6,361 bases of DNA, from assembly GCA_038062295.1 (NCBI GenBank), contig JBBTXL010000038.1:1-6361 (forward strand). Reading direction: 5' to 3'. Position numbers and translations under genes: made by a program. Shown piece after piece: positions 5,292 to 6,361 of this stretch. Source of the stretch: JBBTXL01 sp038062295 (GTDB lineage: Bacteria; Patescibacteriota; Minisyncoccia; GWC2-36-17; WO2-46-25). The stretch's first letter is position 1. Each line of letters begins with the position of its first letter. The notes under the pieces are model-generated. The model had not been told where the DNA came from and did no database searches. It was given only the letters and a program-made list of their open reading frames with translations.

Positions 5292-5825
5292 CTACTTCTT
5301 CCCACCTACAATGTCATACACTGGGTCAAAACCGTTGAAGCCGCTGGCGTAGCCTACTTTCTCCGAGTTAAGATCGGCATCACCCGCAAATGCCGCCGGA
5401 TCCTGCGGGTTCCTCCCGCCCAACAACACGCCCAAGTGGTACGCGGTTGGTTTTTCTTTCGGATAGTACGCATAGAAGAAATCACTAGAGGTCGTTCCGT
5501 TGATCGAATACTTCGGCAAAACCCTTGCGTACATCGGTGTGAGCTCCCCGAGTTTTTTCGGATACGTCTGATGGTCATTGTAATACTTCCCGAGTGCCAT
5601 CTGAATATACTTAATATTGGTGATGTGCTGGGGATCAACCGGGTCCGTTTCAAGAAGTTTTTCTGTCGCTGTTTTTTGCTCCGCTTCGCGTTGGGTCTGT
5701 TCGAGCGGTGTTTCAATACGCGGCACCGGACTACGGGATAAAAATGCAAAAACAACACCGATGATAATAACGGCGGCGACCACAAAAACAATATTCCGAG
5801 TTCGTTGCGTCATTTCGGGAAACAT
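5292..5825 (-). CDS. membrane-anchored pilin-like (type II secretion GspG-like) protein (177 aa)
   Basis: A short basic N-terminus (MTQRTR) is followed by one hydrophobic helix (about 12-29) and a Q/E/T-rich linker (36-62). The globular part starts with IKYIQMALGKYYNDHQTYPKKLGEL (71-95). This 'helix, YY.D...YP..L.EL' pattern is the conserved core of type IV pilin / GspG-like pseudopilins. The segment FAYYPKEKPTAYHLGVLLGG matches the following beta strands only loosely, and the end, GFDPVYDIVGG, recalls a tail seen in CPR pilin-like proteins. No prepilin-peptidase site (G-F-T-L-I-E type) is present, so it is probably an uncleaved surface-anchored protein rather than a pilus subunit. The ATG at 5825 sits 8 bases after a TGGTATAAT box (minus strand). 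The internal ATG at 5813 is the alternative start and would leave the same membrane helix. Divergent from recG. Confidence 0.8.
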   Translation of the reverse strand: MFPEMTQRTRNIVFVVAAVIIIGVVFAFLSRSPVPRIETPLEQTQREAEQKTATEKLLETDPVDPQHITNIKYIQMALGKYYNDHQTYPKKLGELTPMYARVLPKYSINGTTSSDFFYAYYPKEKPTAYHLGVLLGGRNPQDPAAFAGDADLNSEKVGYASGFNGFDPVYDIVGGKK

Positions 5826-5829
5826 ACGC

Positions 5830-5839
5830 TATAATTATA
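5830..5839. promoter_or_regulatory. symmetric bidirectional -10 element (TATAATTATA) for recG and the pilin-like gene
   Basis: The perfect 10-bp palindrome reads TATAAT on both strands (plus 5830-5835, minus 5839-5834). On the minus strand it is preceded by TGG, giving an extended -10. Predicted starts, about 5842 (+) and about 5827 (-), lie 7 and 2 bases before the two ATGs (5849 and 5825). Neither gene has a Shine-Dalgarno sequence. Because the -10 boxes overlap, the two promoters should compete. Confidence 0.72.
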
Positions 5840-5848
5840 CCATATCTC

Positions 5849-6361
5849 ATGGGAACCTTATACTCCTTATCCACACCTATTGAGCGCCTGCGGGGTGTAA
5901 CCCCGCGCATCCTTAAACCGCTCAAAAACCTCGGAATCACGACCCTGCACGACCTGCTGTGGCATATTCCGTTCCGGTATGACGATTTCTCCAGCGTCAC
6001 CCCCATCGCAACCGTGGCCACCGGCCAAACCGCAACGGTTCGCGGGCGTATAGAGCGTGTAGATAATACACGAACATGGAAAAAAAGAATGCATCTGACT
6101 AAAGCGCGCATCGCCGATGCAACCGGCACAGTGGAAGCGATATGGTTCAACCAGCCATATCTTGTCAAAACCCTTGGTATTGGAAAAACCGCAAGCTTCT
6201 CCGGCAAGTGTACGCGCAGCGATAAAGGAAAGCTCGTACTGCAAAACCCCGCGTATGAAGTGTTGGGAAACGGGACGGAAACCACCCATACCGGCCGGAT
6301 GGTGCCGGTATACCGCGAAACACACGGCATCACATCGCGGTGGCTTCGGTATCTCATAAAA
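5849..6361 (+). CDS. recG: ATP-dependent DNA helicase RecG, N-terminal part
   Basis: The frame is open from the ATG at 5849 to the end of the window (171 codons), so the helicase motor lies outside. The N-terminus has the RecG order: a helical entry (IERLRGVTPRILKPLKNLGI, residues 11-30), TLHDLLWHIPFRYDDFS (32-48), then the wedge/OB-fold domain with a GQTATVRGRIERV strand, a RIADATGTVEAIWFNQPYL segment, GKTASFSGK, and LQNPAYEV followed by GRMVPVYRETHGITSRWLR. The D-x-T-G-x-(I/V)-x-x-x-W-F-N-Q-P-Y-L element is diagnostic for RecG. The protein remodels stalled replication forks and branched DNA, with the wedge domain splitting the junction. No ribosome-binding site precedes the ATG, and a TATAAT box at 5830-5835 implies a very short or absent leader. 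Given the neighbouring RecB-like nuclease, this end of the window has a DNA-repair flavour, but the two genes are not co-transcribed. Confidence 0.96.
   Translation, partial: MGTLYSLSTPIERLRGVTPRILKPLKNLGITTLHDLLWHIPFRYDDFSSVTPIATVATGQTATVRGRIERVDNTRTWKKRMHLTKARIADATGTVEAIWFNQPYLVKTLGIGKTASFSGKCTRSDKGKLVLQNPAYEVLGNGTETTHTGRMVPVYRETHGITSRWLRYLIK

Noticed and set aside
5289..5741. Plus-strand open frame opposite the pilin-like gene.
   Set aside because: Arg/Cys/Phe-rich translation typical of an antisense shadow. The minus-strand frame has a membrane helix and a pilin-like core.
1..6361. Possible recoded TGA (as in Gracilibacteria/SR1), since no gene here stops at TGA.
   Set aside because: All genes read cleanly with the standard code without internal TGA. 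Eight stops are too few to show that TGA is avoided.

Overview
The window reads as a bacterial chromosome segment with the standard genetic code. The best guess is a Candidate Phyla Radiation (Patescibacteria, Parcubacteria-like) genome. This is inferred from several things together: a DUF5667-type secreted or anchored protein, a pilin-like anchored protein with the characteristic C-terminal 'DPVYDIVGG' ending, a standalone RecB/Cas4-like nuclease, small lineage-restricted proteins, and start codons that sit only a few bases downstream of a -10 box (leaderless-type mRNAs). All eight stop codons visible are TAA or TAG.

Layout, left to right. (1) 1-809 (+): the 3' end of a C-terminal processing protease (PDZ plus S41, with an intact Ser/Lys/Gln site). 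(2) 810-1107: no gene, but a large nested inverted-repeat structure (824-1098). (3) 1108-1389 (+): a small acidic protein of unknown function. (4) 1390-3490 (+): an accessory-looking block with a 66-aa basic peptide (1423-1623) followed by two tandem, divergent paralogues (1775-2497 and 2715-3485). Each paralogue has an N-terminal helical/coiled-coil region, a soluble domain with QWKIL and WDTPFL motifs, and a C-terminal two-helix membrane hairpin. Each also has its own Shine-Dalgarno sequence and its own sigma70-type promoter, preceded by an almost identical 60-bp terminator module. (5) 3526-4664 (-): a PD-(D/E)XK nuclease with Cas4/AddB-type cysteines and an apparent one-base frameshift near 3726, convergent with the paralogues across a shared bidirectional terminator. 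(6) 4707-5225 (+): a DUF5667-like anchored protein, divergent from the nuclease. (7) 5292-5825 (-): a pilin-like anchored protein. (8) 5849-6361 (+): the 5' end of recG, divergent from the pilin-like gene over a symmetric -10 palindrome.

Functionally, the flanks are ordinary housekeeping genes: envelope proteolysis, DNA repair (a RecB-like nuclease and the RecG fork-remodelling helicase) and surface proteins. The central 1390-3490 block stands apart. It uses strong ribosome-binding sites and individually insulated, similarly built transcription units carrying an apparently undescribed membrane protein family. No CRISPR array, insertion sequence, tRNA or rRNA was seen.
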